A DNA stretch of 63,072 bases from Rhodospira trueperi (GCF_900101965.1 NZ_FNAP01000016.1:1-63072), one strand, 5' to 3'. Shown: positions 19,110 through 28,746, numbered from the stretch's first letter. Numbers and translations: made by a program. Notes: a model not told the origin generated them from the sequence alone.

Positions 19110-19625
19110 TCAGGCGGGCTCCTCGGGCGCGGTCAGGTCGATCTCCCGGATCTCGTGGCCCAGCTCGTCCAGGAACCGGCGCAGGTCGGCCGTGCGGATC
19201 GAAGTGGTCGCGGTATTCACCAGCGGGTGATAGTTCGCCACCTCCGACGCCATCATGTGGGCGTCCAGAATGACCGTCACGCGCCGTTCCGTGTCATTGA
19301 TCAGCGCAAAGGGCGTGACCGAGCCCGGCTCCACCCCCAGCACCGCGCGCAGCAGCTCGGCGTTGCCGAACGACAGTCGCTTGCACCCCAGGCGTTTGTG
19401 CAGCCGGTTGGCGACGATCTCGCGATCATGCGGGCAGACCACCAGAAACAGCGCGCCCTTGGCGTCCTTCATGAACAGGTTCTTGCAATGCACGCCGGAG
19501 ATCGCGTCGTAGGTGGCCTTGGCCTCCTCGACCGTGAACACGGGATGGTGCTCGACCGTGGTGGTCTCGATGCCCAGCCGGTCGAGATGAGCGAACAGGG
19601 GGGCGGTGACGTCGGAAAGGGGCAT
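19110..19625 (-). CDS. Prolyl-tRNA editing protein ProXp-ala (YbaK/ProX family)
   Basis: A 171-residue free-standing INS/YbaK domain that hydrolyses mischarged Ala-tRNA(Pro). The motifs HHPVFTVEEAKATYDAISGVHCKNLFMKDAKG, LSFGNAELLRAVLGVEPGSVTPFALIND and NYHPLVNTATTSI mark the PrdX/ProXp-ala group; the lysine in CKNLF is the conserved catalytic one. It is downstream of the regulator gene on the same strand, with about 85 bases between. Confidence 0.88.
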   Translation of the reverse strand: MPLSDVTAPLFAHLDRLGIETTTVEHHPVFTVEEAKATYDAISGVHCKNLFMKDAKGALFLVVCPHDREIVANRLHKRLGCKRLSFGNAELLRAVLGVEPGSVTPFALINDTERRVTVILDAHMMASEVANYHPLVNTATTSIRTADLRRFLDELGHEIREIDLTAPEEPA

Positions 19626-19710
19626 GGGGCGTCTCGTGCGGGGTTCGGGGATTGCGGGTGGAAAGAACGCTCGGATCGTGCGCCGTTTCCGGGCGCGGCC
19701 GCAAGGGGGG

Positions 19711-20496
19711 TCACAGCCGCTCCACCGGTACGGCGAGCACGTATCCGCCGCCCCACACGGTTTTCAGCACGGCCGGCTCCTTGGGGTCGACCTCGATCTT
19801 GCGGCGCAGGCGGGAGACCTGGGTGTCCATCGACCGGTCGGTGACGGCGGCGTTGTGGCCGCGCGCCAGATCCAGCAGTTGGTCGCGGGTCAGCACCCGC
19901 TGCGGATGCTCGACAAACGCCCGCAGCATGGAGAACTCACCGCTCGACAGCGCCACCGCGACACCGTCCGGCCCCTCCAGTTCGCGGCGGCCCAGATCCA
20001 GAATCCAGCGGTCGAAGCGTACCCGACCGGCCGGCGGCAGCCGGTCGGCTGCCGCCTCCGCGTCACCATTCACGACACTCGCGCGCGGGCCGGCGCGGCG
20101 CAGCACGGCCCGCACCCGGGCCAGCAACTCGCGCGGATTGAAGGGTTTGGGGATGTAGTCGTCGGCGCCCAGTTCCAGGCCGACGACGCGGTCGGTCTCC
20201 TCGCCCATGGCGGTCAGCATCACCACCGGCAGCGCGGCCGTCGCCGGATCGGCGCGCAGCGCGCGGCACAGCGACAGCCCGTCCTCGCCCGGCAGCATCA
20301 GGTCGAGGATCATCAGGTCGGGCCGGTCGTCGGTCGGCCCCTCCAACACCCTGCGCGCGGCGGCGGCATCGGCGGCCGTGGAGACGGCGAAGCCGTGCTG
20401 GCCCAGATAGCGCGCCAGCAGATCGCGGATGTCGGCGGTGTCGTCCACCACCAGGATGCGCGGCGCCGCACCCGCGCCGCCACCGGTCTCAGCCAT
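19711..20496 (-). CDS. OmpR/PhoB-family response regulator
   Basis: A receiver plus winged-helix regulator of 261 residues. The receiver has LVVDDTADIR, the phospho-acceptor DLMILDLMLPGEDG, VVMLTAMG and IPKPFNPREL. A glycine/alanine-rich linker of about 35 residues precedes the DNA-binding domain with LSSGEFSMLRAFVEHPQRVLTRDQLL and TQVSRLRRKIE. Its start overlaps the 3' end of folD by 8 bases, so translation is probably coupled. No kinase gene accompanies it. Confidence 0.9.
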   Translation of the reverse strand: MAETGGGAGAAPRILVVDDTADIRDLLARYLGQHGFAVSTAADAAAARRVLEGPTDDRPDLMILDLMLPGEDGLSLCRALRADPATAALPVVMLTAMGEETDRVVGLELGADDYIPKPFNPRELLARVRAVLRRAGPRASVVNGDAEAAADRLPPAGRVRFDRWILDLGRRELEGPDGVAVALSSGEFSMLRAFVEHPQRVLTRDQLLDLARGHNAAVTDRSMDTQVSRLRRKIEVDPKEPAVLKTVWGGGYVLAVPVERL

Positions 20497-21385
20497 GGCG
20501 GGCCTTCTCGTCCAGCCGGTTCTGTCGGCGGCAGGCGGTGACGACGTTGCGCATCAACATGGCGATGGCCACCGGGCCGACCCCGCCGGGAACGGGCGTG
20601 ATCCATCCCGCCACCTCGCGCACCTCGTCGAATCGGACGTCCCCGACGATGCGCAACTCGTCGTTCACCGTCACCCGGCTGCGGCCCAGGTCAATGACGG
20701 CGGCGCCCGGTTTGACATGGCGGGTGCGGATCATGCCGGCGCGGTTGGTGGCGGCCACCAGGATATCGGCTTGCCGGCAGACCTCGGCGAGATCGCGGGT
20801 GTCCTCGTTGGCGACGGTCACCGTGCAGCGCTCGTTCAGCAGCAGGCGCGCCGCCGGCCGCCCGGTGCGGTGGGTGTCGCCGACGACCACGGCGTGCCAG
20901 CCGACCGGGCGCGACTCGACCACGGTCTTCAGCAGGTGGATGCCGGCCAGCGCCTCGCACGGCACGAAGGCGGGCGCGTCGTTGGCCAGCAGCCCGGCAT
21001 TGCTGGTGTGGAACCCGTCCACGTCCTTGCTTGGGGCGATGGCCTCGATCAGGCGTCGGGCGTCGCGGTAGCGTGGCAGGTAGTGTTGCACCAGGATGCC
21101 GTGAACGGCGTCATCGTGATTCAAACCGTCGATGACGGTGATGACCTCGGCGTCCGTGGTGTCGGCGGGCAGGGTATAGAGCTGGGTGCGCAGGCCGGCC
21201 TCCTCGGCCCGGGCCTTCTTGTTCTCGATCAGACGCAGGGTGTTGGCGTCGTCGCCCACGACCACCAGGGCCAGGGTGACGGTCAGGCGGTGGTCGGTGT
21301 TGAGGTCGCGAACGGCCTTATGCACCTCCCGCAGCATGTCGCGGGCGGTGGGCTGACCCTCGATCACACGGGCGCCGCCGGCCAT
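20489..21385 (-). CDS. folD: Divergent FolD-like methylenetetrahydrofolate dehydrogenase/cyclohydrolase
   Basis: A 298-residue protein with the overall FolD fold and several FolD blocks: VVVGDDANT, the catalytic-lysine region (ENKKARAEEAG), APSKDVDGFHTSNAG, and the C-terminal TPVPGGVGPVAIAMLMRNV. It is clearly divergent. By alignment with E. coli FolD the tyrosine of the YxxxK pair is leucine, the VQLPLP loop reads VQHYLP, and the Rossmann GxS.xVGxP turn is GDTHRTGRP. The usual bifunctional role is therefore uncertain. It is co-directional with, and overlaps, the OmpR-type regulator. Confidence 0.75.
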   Translation of the reverse strand: MAGGARVIEGQPTARDMLREVHKAVRDLNTDHRLTVTLALVVVGDDANTLRLIENKKARAEEAGLRTQLYTLPADTTDAEVITVIDGLNHDDAVHGILVQHYLPRYRDARRLIEAIAPSKDVDGFHTSNAGLLANDAPAFVPCEALAGIHLLKTVVESRPVGWHAVVVGDTHRTGRPAARLLLNERCTVTVANEDTRDLAEVCRQADILVAATNRAGMIRTRHVKPGAAVIDLGRSRVTVNDELRIVGDVRFDEVREVAGWITPVPGGVGPVAIAMLMRNVVTACRRQNRLDEKARHG

Positions 21386-21448
21386 GGCTGTCTCTCCTTT
21401 CAGACGGTGGGCGGACGGATCGGGAGGCGGACCGCCACGGCGCGGCGA

Positions 21449-21787
21449 TTACCGGCGGGGCAGGGCCATCAGACGTGCCGTGATGTCCTCGACTGTCGCC
21501 GCGTCGGCGGAGATGTGCAAGGTTTTGCGGCGGTCGATGGCGCCGGCCGTGACCTGAATCGCGCCCTTGGGCACCTTCCACGCCTTGGCCAGAAGCGCCA
21601 CCAGGGCGGCGTTGGCCTTGCCGGCCTCGGGCGCGGCGGTGACGGAGACACGCAGCCACGGCCGGCCGTCGGCGTCCCGTGCGATGCCGTCGATGCCGGC
21701 CCGTGCCGCTCGGGGCGTCAGGCGCACCGACAGGCGGGCCCCACCCTCGGCGGCGACCAGAGGCAGGGTGTCATCCTCGGCGCGCAT
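21449..21787 (-). CDS. DUF167/YggU family protein
   Basis: A 112-residue DUF167 protein. It has LSVRLTPRAARAGIDGI, WLRVSVTAAPEAGKANAALV and the closing KTLHISA, all typical of the YggU fold. The biochemical function is unknown. It is 12 bases downstream of the yggT gene, a pairing that is widely conserved. Confidence 0.9.
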   Translation of the reverse strand: MRAEDDTLPLVAAEGGARLSVRLTPRAARAGIDGIARDADGRPWLRVSVTAAPEAGKANAALVALLAKAWKVPKGAIQVTAGAIDRRKTLHISADAATVEDITARLMALPRR

Positions 21788-21799
21788 GGCGATGCCCTG

Positions 21800-22099
21800 C
21801 TAGCCCAGCTTCATCAACAGCCGTGTGAACAGCATTTCCAGGAAGATCAGGCCCAGGATCAGCACCATGGGCGACAGGTCCACCCCGCCGAACGAGGGCA
21901 GCCGGCGGCGGATCGGCCCCAGCGCCGGTTCGGTCAGCCGGTACAGCATTTCGCCCACCGTTGCGATGAAGCGGTTGTAGCCGTTGACCACGTTGAAGGC
22001 CACCAGCCAGGACAACACCACCTGAGCGATGACGACCCACATGTAAAGGCGGATGACGATCAGCAGAATGCCGAACACGGGTCCGAATATGATGTCCAT
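21800..22099 (-). CDS. YggT family membrane protein
   Basis: A 99-residue integral membrane protein with two hydrophobic segments at each end (ILLIVIRLYMWVVIAQVVLSWLV and LSPMVLILGLIFLEMLF) and the central conserved LYRLTEPALGPIRRRLPSFGG. Family members are linked to envelope or osmotic physiology and, in cyanobacteria and plastids, to membrane-associated division functions; the role here is not determined. Confidence 0.9.
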   Translation of the reverse strand: MDIIFGPVFGILLIVIRLYMWVVIAQVVLSWLVAFNVVNGYNRFIATVGEMLYRLTEPALGPIRRRLPSFGGVDLSPMVLILGLIFLEMLFTRLLMKLG

Positions 22100-22242
22100 G
22101 GCGGACGGATCCCTGATGTTTGTGTGGGTGGGGGAACGGAGAGGGACCCTAGTGCAAAAATGGGCGTGAGGGAATCACCGGATGGGACGGGTGGCGTTCC
22201 GCCCGCAAGGTCACCGCGCCCGTGCACCGGCCGGTCCGAGCC

Positions 22243-24339
22243 TCACCGTGCCTCGCGCCACCACGCCAACCCCAACCCGCCCAGGATCAGCAGCAACGCC
22301 AGCCACGGCGGCAGCAGCGCCGCCTGATCCACGCCGACCACCCGATAGGATCCGGTGTCGCGCAGGCCGATCCAGCCCGAACCGGCCAGGGCGCCGGTTC
22401 CGGACACCCGGCGCACGGCGGGCATGCCGTCCGTCTCCAGCCAGCGCACCGTCCCACCGCTGGCCTCGGCGAGCGGTGCCAGCGGCGCGTCCGTCGCCCT
22501 GACCTCGGCCGTTTCCAGCGGGTTGGGGGTGCCGGCCACGGCCACGGCGCTCAGGGTGCCGTCGTCCAGGGTATGCACGCCCGGCGCCGCGTCGGGCAGC
22601 ACCGCCACCGCGCGGCCGTCGCCTTGGTCGGTCAGGGGCAGTTCGTGCGTCTGTCCCAACGGGTCGGTGACGGTGACGGTGTCCGGCATCGCCTCCGGAT
22701 CCAGGCCGCGCCGGGTGACCTCCAGTCCGTCGCCGACCATGCGTGCGCCCAGGGTCTCCTCCTCCAGGTCCGGCTCACGCATCAGCCAGTGCGCCACGCG
22801 GCGCAGCAGCTCGGCCTGTGGGCCGCCGCCCTCGAAGCCCTTGGCCCAGAGCCACATGGTATCGCTGAGCAGAACGCCGGCCCGGCCCTCGCCGGCTCGC
22901 GCCAGCACCAGCAGCGGACGCTCGCCCGCGCCGGTCAACAGGGTCTGGCCGTCCCCGGAGACTTCCGCACCGGCCGCGAGGTCGGCCTCCACCACCCGCG
23001 CCCAACGTCCCCAGGCGGGTTCGCTGTTGGCGTCCGACGGCAGGCCGGGCAGGCTGGCGGTGACCGGATGGCGACGGCCCATGGCGGTGGGGTTGGGACG
23101 GAAGGCCTCGTCGATGACGGCCCGGGTGGGAGTCACCGGCAGCACGTCGGCCAGCGCGCTGTCGTACAGGCTGACGGTCTCCGCGAATTCCGGCCCGACC
23201 GCGAGCAGGAGGGCGCCGCCCCGGCGAACGTAGGCCGCCACGTTGGCCAGATAGCCCAGCGGCACCAGCCCCTGACGCCGGTAGCGGTCGAAAATGATGA
23301 GGTCGAAGCTGTCCAGCCGCTCCTGGAACAGATCGGCGATGGGAAACGCGATCAGGGCCAGTTCGTGCAGCGGCGTGGCGTCGTCCTTGTGCGGCGAGCG
23401 CAGAATCGTGAAGTGGACCAGATCGACGTTGGGGTCGGACTTCAGCAGGTTGCGCCAGACCCGCTCACCCGCGTGCGGCTGGCCGGAGACCAGCAGCACC
23501 CGCAGTCGGTCGCGCACACCGTTGACCGAGATGGCGGCCCGGTTGTTGACGACGGTCAGTTCGCCCGGCACCGGCCGTGCCCGCATCTCGAACACCGTGT
23601 CCCCGGCGTGCTCCAAAGGCAGCGAGACCGATCCGGGCCGGTTGGCGGGCACCGTGACGGTTCCGGCCGGCCGGCCGTCGCGAAACAGAGTCAGCGGCAC
23701 CGGGGTTCCGTCGGCCAGCGTCGGATCGCGCAGGCGCACGGTGGCCTCCAGCGTGCGGCCGACGAGCCCGTAGGTCGGCGCCGCCTCGACCGAAAGGTGG
23801 CGGTCCACCTCGTCCGGACGCCCGGTCAGCAGAACGTGCAGCGGCGCTCCCAGGGTGGCGGCGTCCAGGGTGTCGGCGTCGTGGACCCGGCCGTCGGTCA
23901 GGGCGATTACCCCGGCCCGGCGCGACGGCGGCACGTCTGCCAGGGCGGCCCGCACGGCGGAAAGCAGTCGGGTGCCGCGTTCGCCGTCCGTTTCCTCGAC
24001 CCGCGTCACGCGAACCTCCAGGTCGGGACTGTCCCCGAGCGAGTCGCGCAACGCCGCCAACCCGGCTACCGTGCGGGCCGCGCGCCCGTCCAGTCGGTTG
24101 GAGGTGCTCTCGTCGACCGCGATCACGGCCACGTCGGCCAGCGGCTCGCGGCGCTCCGCCACGCCCTGCGGGTTGGCCAGCACCAGAAGCAGCAGGGCAC
24201 CGGGCAGCAGGCGCGTCCACGCGCCGCGCGCCCGGCGCCAGACGGCCAGGGCGGTGAACAGCCCTACCAGCGCGCCCAGCCCCCAGAGCACGGGGACGGG
24301 GACCAACGGGGCCAAAGCGATCTCGACGGGCGGGGTCAT
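22243..24339 (-). CDS. Large membrane protein with VWA-like and GATase1-like regions
   Basis: A 698-residue protein with two N-terminal membrane helices (VLWGLGALVGLFTALAVW and LLPGALLLLVLANP), a long periplasmic part and a C-terminal helix ending LGLAWWREAR. A von-Willebrand-like section holds VAVIAVDESTSN, where the metal-site DxSxS is partly kept. A glutamine-amidotransferase-like fold without the catalytic cysteine is suggested by LRVLLVSGQPHAG and FDLIIFDRYRRQGL. In alphaproteobacteria such proteins usually neighbour MoxR, DUF58 and DUF4159 genes; none is here. I cannot give a specific function. Confidence 0.65.
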   Translation of the reverse strand: MTPPVEIALAPLVPVPVLWGLGALVGLFTALAVWRRARGAWTRLLPGALLLLVLANPQGVAERREPLADVAVIAVDESTSNRLDGRAARTVAGLAALRDSLGDSPDLEVRVTRVEETDGERGTRLLSAVRAALADVPPSRRAGVIALTDGRVHDADTLDAATLGAPLHVLLTGRPDEVDRHLSVEAAPTYGLVGRTLEATVRLRDPTLADGTPVPLTLFRDGRPAGTVTVPANRPGSVSLPLEHAGDTVFEMRARPVPGELTVVNNRAAISVNGVRDRLRVLLVSGQPHAGERVWRNLLKSDPNVDLVHFTILRSPHKDDATPLHELALIAFPIADLFQERLDSFDLIIFDRYRRQGLVPLGYLANVAAYVRRGGALLLAVGPEFAETVSLYDSALADVLPVTPTRAVIDEAFRPNPTAMGRRHPVTASLPGLPSDANSEPAWGRWARVVEADLAAGAEVSGDGQTLLTGAGERPLLVLARAGEGRAGVLLSDTMWLWAKGFEGGGPQAELLRRVAHWLMREPDLEEETLGARMVGDGLEVTRRGLDPEAMPDTVTVTDPLGQTHELPLTDQGDGRAVAVLPDAAPGVHTLDDGTLSAVAVAGTPNPLETAEVRATDAPLAPLAEASGGTVRWLETDGMPAVRRVSGTGALAGSGWIGLRDTGSYRVVGVDQAALLPPWLALLLILGGLGLAWWREAR

Positions 24340-24418
24340 GGGCGGTGGACATCCTCGCCACGGCGTTGGAACCGGTTACGGATACCACATGGGAACGCGG
24401 ACCGGCTGCGTCACGGGT

Positions 24419-25501
24419 TTATCGCCGAGCCGGCGTCCGGTCGGTCAGTCGAACCGCCAGTGGCGCGAGCAGAACGATCAGCAGGATCCGCGCGATGTGA
24501 TGCGTGGAGACGAACGCCACATCCACGCCCAACGCCAATGAGACCAGACTCATCTCCACCACGCCGCCGGGGGCGTAGGCCAGAATTAACTCGCGCGGGG
24601 GCAGGGGGGTGACCAGGGACAGGCCGCCCGCGAACGCCACGGTCAGCGCCAACAGAACGGCCGTCGCGCCGATACTCGCGACGAACAGACGGGCCACCTC
24701 GCGGATCGACACGCCGGCGAAGCGCGCGCCGATGCTGGCGCCGACCACCACCTGGGCGGCGGCCACCGCCAGGGCCGGCGGGTGCGAGGCGGTCCACCCA
24801 AGGCCGTGAACCAGCGCGCTGAGGGCCATGGGGCCGATCATCATGCCCGCCGGCACCTTGAGGGCGCGGGCGCCGAGTCCCCCCAGCACGGCGCATCCCA
24901 GCAGCCAGACCGCGTCCATCAGGTCAAAGCCGCCCGATCCGGGGCCGGCGCCGACGACGGCGCCCCCGTCGGGCCGCTCGTAACCGGCCAGCAGCGCAAA
25001 CGCCGTCGGCACCGTGAACACGACCAGAAGGATGCGAATCCCGTGAGTGAGGCCGATGACCCGCTCGTCGCCGCCCAGGGCGCCGCCCATCAGGATCATC
25101 TGGCCCAGTCCCCCGGGCGCGGCCGAGAACCAGGCCGTCACCGGGTCATAACCGGCCACCCGCCGCAGCCACGCTGCCACAAGCAGCGTGGAGAGGCCGA
25201 CATAGGCCAGCAGGCCGCACAGGCTGGGCCCCCACCGCGCCATCTGTTCGAGCATGCCCGGGTGAAAGGCGCTGCCCAGCATCACCCCCAGGATGCTGAT
25301 CATTCCCGTGCGCAGGGGGTCGGCGACGGCCAGCCGGCCGCCGGTCACGGCCACCGCCGTGGTCGCGGTGATGGCCCCCAGCATCCACGGCAGCGGCAAC
25401 CCGAGACCCCAGAAAACCGCGCCGCCGCCCGCGCCCAGGGCGAGCGTCAACCCCCAGGCGCCCCAGGGCCGCCGCCGTGTCTCGCCGTCGGCGTCCGTCA
25501 T
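24419..25501 (-). CDS. AbrB-family (ammonia monooxygenase-like) membrane transporter
   Basis: A 360-residue polytopic protein with about ten hydrophobic segments and an internal duplication, matching the AbrB duplication family once mis-named ammonia monooxygenase. Both repeats show the conserved small-residue turns: [10 protein letters not shown] with LGVMLGSAF in the first half, and [15 protein letters not shown] with [10 protein letters not shown] in the second. [15 protein letters not shown] and [16 protein letters not shown] are the paired signature loops. The substrate is unknown. Its start overlaps the end of nadK by 4 bases (ATGA). Confidence 0.85.
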   Translation of the reverse strand: MTDADGETRRRPWGAWGLTLALGAGGGAVFWGLGLPLPWMLGAITATTAVAVTGGRLAVADPLRTGMISILGVMLGSAFHPGMLEQMARWGPSLCGLLAYVGLSTLLVAAWLRRVAGYDPVTAWFSAAPGGLGQMILMGGALGGDERVIGLTHGIRILLVVFTVPTAFALLAGYERPDGGAVVGAGPGSGGFDLMDAVWLLGCAVLGGLGARALKVPAGMMIGPMALSALVHGLGWTASHPPALAVAAAQVVVGASIGARFAGVSIREVARLFVASIGATAVLLALTVAFAGGLSLVTPLPPRELILAYAPGGVVEMSLVSLALGVDVAFVSTHHIARILLIVLLAPLAVRLTDRTPARR

Positions 25502-26265
25502 GGCATGAATTGTTCGTTCAGAATGCGCTCTTCCAGATTGTGTTCCGGGTCGAACAGCATGAGCAGGCTGGCGTCCCGGTTCTCGCGTACCTCGACCGAG
25601 ACCACGTCGCGCACCTCGGTGTAATCCGCCACGGCACTGACCGGGCGCTTTCGGCCCTCCAGCACCTCAATGCCCACGGTCGCGGTGCAGGGCAGGATGG
25701 CGCCCCGCCAGCGGCGCGGCCGGAAGGCGCTGATCGGGGTGACCGCGACGACGTTTGCTCCCATGGGCAGGATCGGTCCGTAGGCGGAGGCGTTATAGGC
25801 GGTCGAACCGGCGGCGGTGCACACCAGCACGCCGTCGCAGATCATTTCGGGGAGGCGCACGCGGCCGTCCACGCTGATGCGCAGCTTGGCGGCCTGGCGG
25901 GTCTCGCGCAGCATGGAGACCTCGTTGATGGCCAAGGCTTCCTCGATCGCGCCGTCCTCGGTGTGGGCGATCATGGCTAGCGGCTTCAGCGAGACGGGCT
26001 GGGCCGCGCGCAGACGGTCCATCAGGCCGTGAATGCGGAACTGGTTCATCAGAAACCCGACCGAGCCCTGGTTCATGCCGAAGATCGGGGTGCCCAGGGG
26101 CATGTGCTTGTGCAAGGTTTCCAGCATGAAGCCGTCACCACCCAAGGCGACGATCACGTCGGCGTGTTCCGGTTCGGTGTGCCCGTACTTCTTGCGCAGC
26201 AGGTCGCCGGCGGCGCGGGCGGCGTCGGTGTCGGCGTTGAGCACGCTGAGCGTGGTGATATCCAT
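25498..26265 (-). CDS. nadK: NAD kinase
   Basis: Phosphorylates NAD to NADP. The 255-residue protein has the GGDG motif in [30 protein letters not shown], and the second conserved block [25 protein letters not shown]. The ending [10 protein letters not shown] matches alphaproteobacterial NadK, which is shorter than the enterobacterial form. The gene overlaps the transporter downstream; upstream lies repeat element R2. Confidence 0.93.
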   Translation of the reverse strand: MDITTLSVLNADTDAARAAGDLLRKKYGHTEPEHADVIVALGGDGFMLETLHKHMPLGTPIFGMNQGSVGFLMNQFRIHGLMDRLRAAQPVSLKPLAMIAHTEDGAIEEALAINEVSMLRETRQAAKLRISVDGRVRLPEMICDGVLVCTAAGSTAYNASAYGPILPMGANVVAVTPISAFRPRRWRGAILPCTATVGIEVLEGRKRPVSAVADYTEVRDVVSVEVRENRDASLLMLFDPEHNLEERILNEQFMP

Positions 26266-26298
26266 GCGAGGCCTCGCGCGACCGGAGCAGGGTCAATC

Positions 26299-26445
26299 AT
26301 ACGGAAACCGGATGATCGGTTCGGTGTGTCGAGGATCAAGTGTAGGGCGGGTGGCCGAAGGGCACCCGCCGCCCCCTCGGCTTGGTGGCGGCTGTCCTTC
26401 GGCCAGCGGCCCTACAGGTGCGAACGAGTGAACCGGAAACCGTAT
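26299..26445. repeat. Palindromic repeat element R2 with terminal inverted repeats
   Basis: The ends ATACGGAAACCGGATGATCG (26299) and CGAACGAGTGAACCGG..CCGTAT (26445) form an imperfect inverted repeat. They match the ends of element R1 (5529-5705) closely: 19 of 21 bases on the left and about 18 of 25 on the right. The centre is different: an imperfect palindrome between GTAGGGCGGGTGGCC (about 26342) and GGCCAGCGGCCCTAC (about 26415). The rest of 26266-26647, between nadK and ppa, holds no gene. Confidence 0.82.
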
Positions 26446-26647
26446 CACTTAACGGCAGTGCGCCCCCGCCTGTCCAGCGTCCGGATATGACCGTTGGACG
26501 ATTTCACCCGGCATCGCGCGCGTCGGGGTTTTGCCGCAGCGCGGAAACGGATAGGGTCCGCCTATTCCCAACGCCGCGCCGGCTGACGCGGGGACACTGT
26601 CCCGGCGCCAGCTGGTCCATTACGTCACGAAGGACACGCAACACACC

Positions 26648-27175
26648 ATGGACCTGAACAAGATTCCCGTCGGCGAAAACCCGCCCGAAGATGTCAACGT
26701 CATCATCGAGGTGCCGCTGCGCGGCGAGCCGGTGAAGTATGAAATCGACAAGGCGTCGGGCGCCATGTACGTGGACCGATTCCTGCACACGGCCATGCAT
26801 TACCCGGTCAACTACGGTTTTATCCCGCACACCCTGTCCGACGACGGCGATCCGGTGGACGTCATGGTTCTGGGTCGGCTGGCCGTGGCCGTGGGCGCGG
26901 TCATGCGGGTGCGCCCCATCGGCGTCATGAGGATGCGGGACGAGGCCGGCATGGACGAGAAGATTCTCGCCGTGCCGCACTCCAAGCTGCATCCGTACCA
27001 CGACAACGTTTTGCACTATAAGGATCTGCGCCCGACCGAATTGAAGCGGATCGAGCACTTCTTCACCCACTACAAGGACATTGAGGAAGGCAAATGGACC
27101 AAGGTCCTGGGCTGGGGCGACCCTGAGGAGGCATGCGGCCTCATCAGCAAGGGCATCGAGGCAGCGAAGTCCTGA
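26648..27175 (+). CDS. ppa: Inorganic pyrophosphatase, family I
   Basis: A 175-residue soluble Mg-dependent pyrophosphatase that pulls biosynthetic reactions forward. The family I signature DDGDPVDVMVLG is at residues 65-76, and other conserved blocks are VIIEVPLRGEPVKYEIDK, DRFLHTAMHYPVNYGFIPHT and HYKDIEEGKWTKVLGW. The start ATG at 26648 gives the usual MDLNKIPVG opening. Two strong hairpins directly follow the stop codon. Confidence 0.96.
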   Translation: MDLNKIPVGENPPEDVNVIIEVPLRGEPVKYEIDKASGAMYVDRFLHTAMHYPVNYGFIPHTLSDDGDPVDVMVLGRLAVAVGAVMRVRPIGVMRMRDEAGMDEKILAVPHSKLHPYHDNVLHYKDLRPTELKRIEHFFTHYKDIEEGKWTKVLGWGDPEEACGLISKGIEAAKS

Positions 27176-27179
27176 CGAA

Positions 27180-27221
27180 CCGCTCCTTGTAAGGAGCGGT
27201 CGGGGGCGCTCAGGCGCCCCC
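27180..27221 (+). terminator. Double stem-loop after ppa
   Basis: Two perfect hairpins follow the ppa stop codon: 27180-27199 (9-bp stem, GT loop) and 27202-27221 (8-bp stem, TCAG loop). No long T run follows, so termination may be only partly intrinsic. From 27222 to 27476 the DNA is comparatively AT-rich and has no gene; it should contain the promoter of the HD-GYP gene. Confidence 0.7.
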
Positions 27222-27476
27222 AGAATCCGGGTGAAAACGGGCGGTCGGGCGGCCCTTGGGCAGGGTCGATCCGACCGCGACTTTTTCTTTGAGAAACAGA
27301 GGCTTTCTTTAAATCCCTAAGAAAAAAGAGGCCTGAAAGGGTAGGCTTTAACTGAACCGTTGCCGCGACGTACAATCGTTAGCAGTAGGTGCCCTTCTTG
27401 ACTTATCAAGGTTCGCGATCTAGCCTCTCTAGTCGTTTGTGATCGTTTGAACCTTTTGTAATTTGTGGGCTTGCCT

Positions 27477-28700
27477 ATGGTCAGCTTGGCGCGGTCATCT
27501 GTCAGCCATATCGTGCGCGTGCAAGAGGTCTGCGCCGAAACTCAAGGCGAAGGTGTGGTTTCGCTCGCCGAGCGATCCGATGGCGTTGACGCGCCTCCGT
27601 ATATCCCTCTCAAGACCGTCTTCATCGTCGATCCGCTCACCCGCCATCGCGGTGACTTGGCCGAAGCCCTGAGGGGGCAGTACGAAGTTGAGGAGTTTGC
27701 CGACGCTCCGGCGCTGAAGGAACGACTGCGAGCGCTCCGGCCGTCCCTGATTCTGGTCGATGAGGCGACGCCGCCCGACGGTGGTGGGGCGGTCGTGCAG
27801 CGCCTGAGGGAGTCGCAGGCGACACACTCGATTCCCATCGTCGGCATGACGCGCAGCGGCGGGTCTCGGTTCGTATCGTTGCTGCACGAGGCCGAGCTCG
27901 GGATCCTGATCAAACCGGCCACGCTGCACACCCTGTACGACGCCGTCACTCACGCCATCTGCAAATCTGTCGAGGATGAATGGCAGACCCTGGAGGAAAA
28001 CCAGCGTCTGGCCCTGACGCAGACTATTGCCGTGTTCCGGGACCTGCCGGACCAGATCATGAACGGCGAGCCCATCGAGTACGTCTCGATCCGGGAAAGC
28101 TGCGCGCCCATCGTGACGGCGGTCTGCAACAACCAATTCTCGGATCTGCTGAATGGGGTCAAGGGACACGACAACTACTCTTATGTTCATTCCGTTCGGG
28201 TCGCGATCCTGCTCGCGCATTTCGGACGGGAGCTTGGCTTGCCCCGGGACGACCTGCTGACCCTGGGCACCGGTGGCGTGCTGCACGACCTCGGCAAGGT
28301 GGCCATTCCCCATTATGTGCTCAACAAGCCGGGCCGGTTGACCCCAGAGGAATGGGTGGTGATGCGGTCGCATGTAGACCGCAGCATCGAACTGCTCGAT
28401 TGTATCGAGCACCTGCCGCGCGGGGTCATGACCATCGCGGCTCAGCATCACGAGAAGCTCGACGGCACCGGTTATCCGCACGGGCTGAAGGGCAGCGAAC
28501 TCAACGAACTGGCGCGCATGGCGGCCATTGTCGATGTTTTCGGGGCGCTGACCGACCAGCGCATCTACAAACCGCCCCATGCACCTGATGCGGCTCTCGA
28601 CATGATGCGGGAGATGGGCCCCAACCACCTCGACCAGCACCTTCTGACGCTGTTCCGGTCCATGCTGCTGGATACCGCGTCCGTCGTCCAGGCGCTGTAG
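27477..28700 (+). CDS. HD-GYP domain protein with degenerate receiver
   Basis: A putative cyclic-di-GMP phosphodiesterase of 407 residues. After about 45 disordered residues comes a receiver-like domain (KTVFIVDPLTRHRGDLAEAL, LILVDEATPPDGGG, IVGMTRSGG, ILIKPATL). The usual first acidic pair is reduced to one Asp, so phosphorylation is uncertain. The C-terminal HD-GYP domain has HDLGKVAIPHYVLNKPGRLT and HHEKLDGTGYPHGL, keeping the HD and GYP residues. An upstream GTG at 27465 is another possible start. The leader is unusually AT-rich for this genome. Confidence 0.85.
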   Translation: MVSLARSSVSHIVRVQEVCAETQGEGVVSLAERSDGVDAPPYIPLKTVFIVDPLTRHRGDLAEALRGQYEVEEFADAPALKERLRALRPSLILVDEATPPDGGGAVVQRLRESQATHSIPIVGMTRSGGSRFVSLLHEAELGILIKPATLHTLYDAVTHAICKSVEDEWQTLEENQRLALTQTIAVFRDLPDQIMNGEPIEYVSIRESCAPIVTAVCNNQFSDLLNGVKGHDNYSYVHSVRVAILLAHFGRELGLPRDDLLTLGTGGVLHDLGKVAIPHYVLNKPGRLTPEEWVVMRSHVDRSIELLDCIEHLPRGVMTIAAQHHEKLDGTGYPHGLKGSELNELARMAAIVDVFGALTDQRIYKPPHAPDAALDMMREMGPNHLDQHLLTLFRSMLLDTASVVQAL

Positions 28701-28746
28701 GTCCCGAGATCAGGGGAGTCGCATCGACGGATTCAGCTTGATAAGC

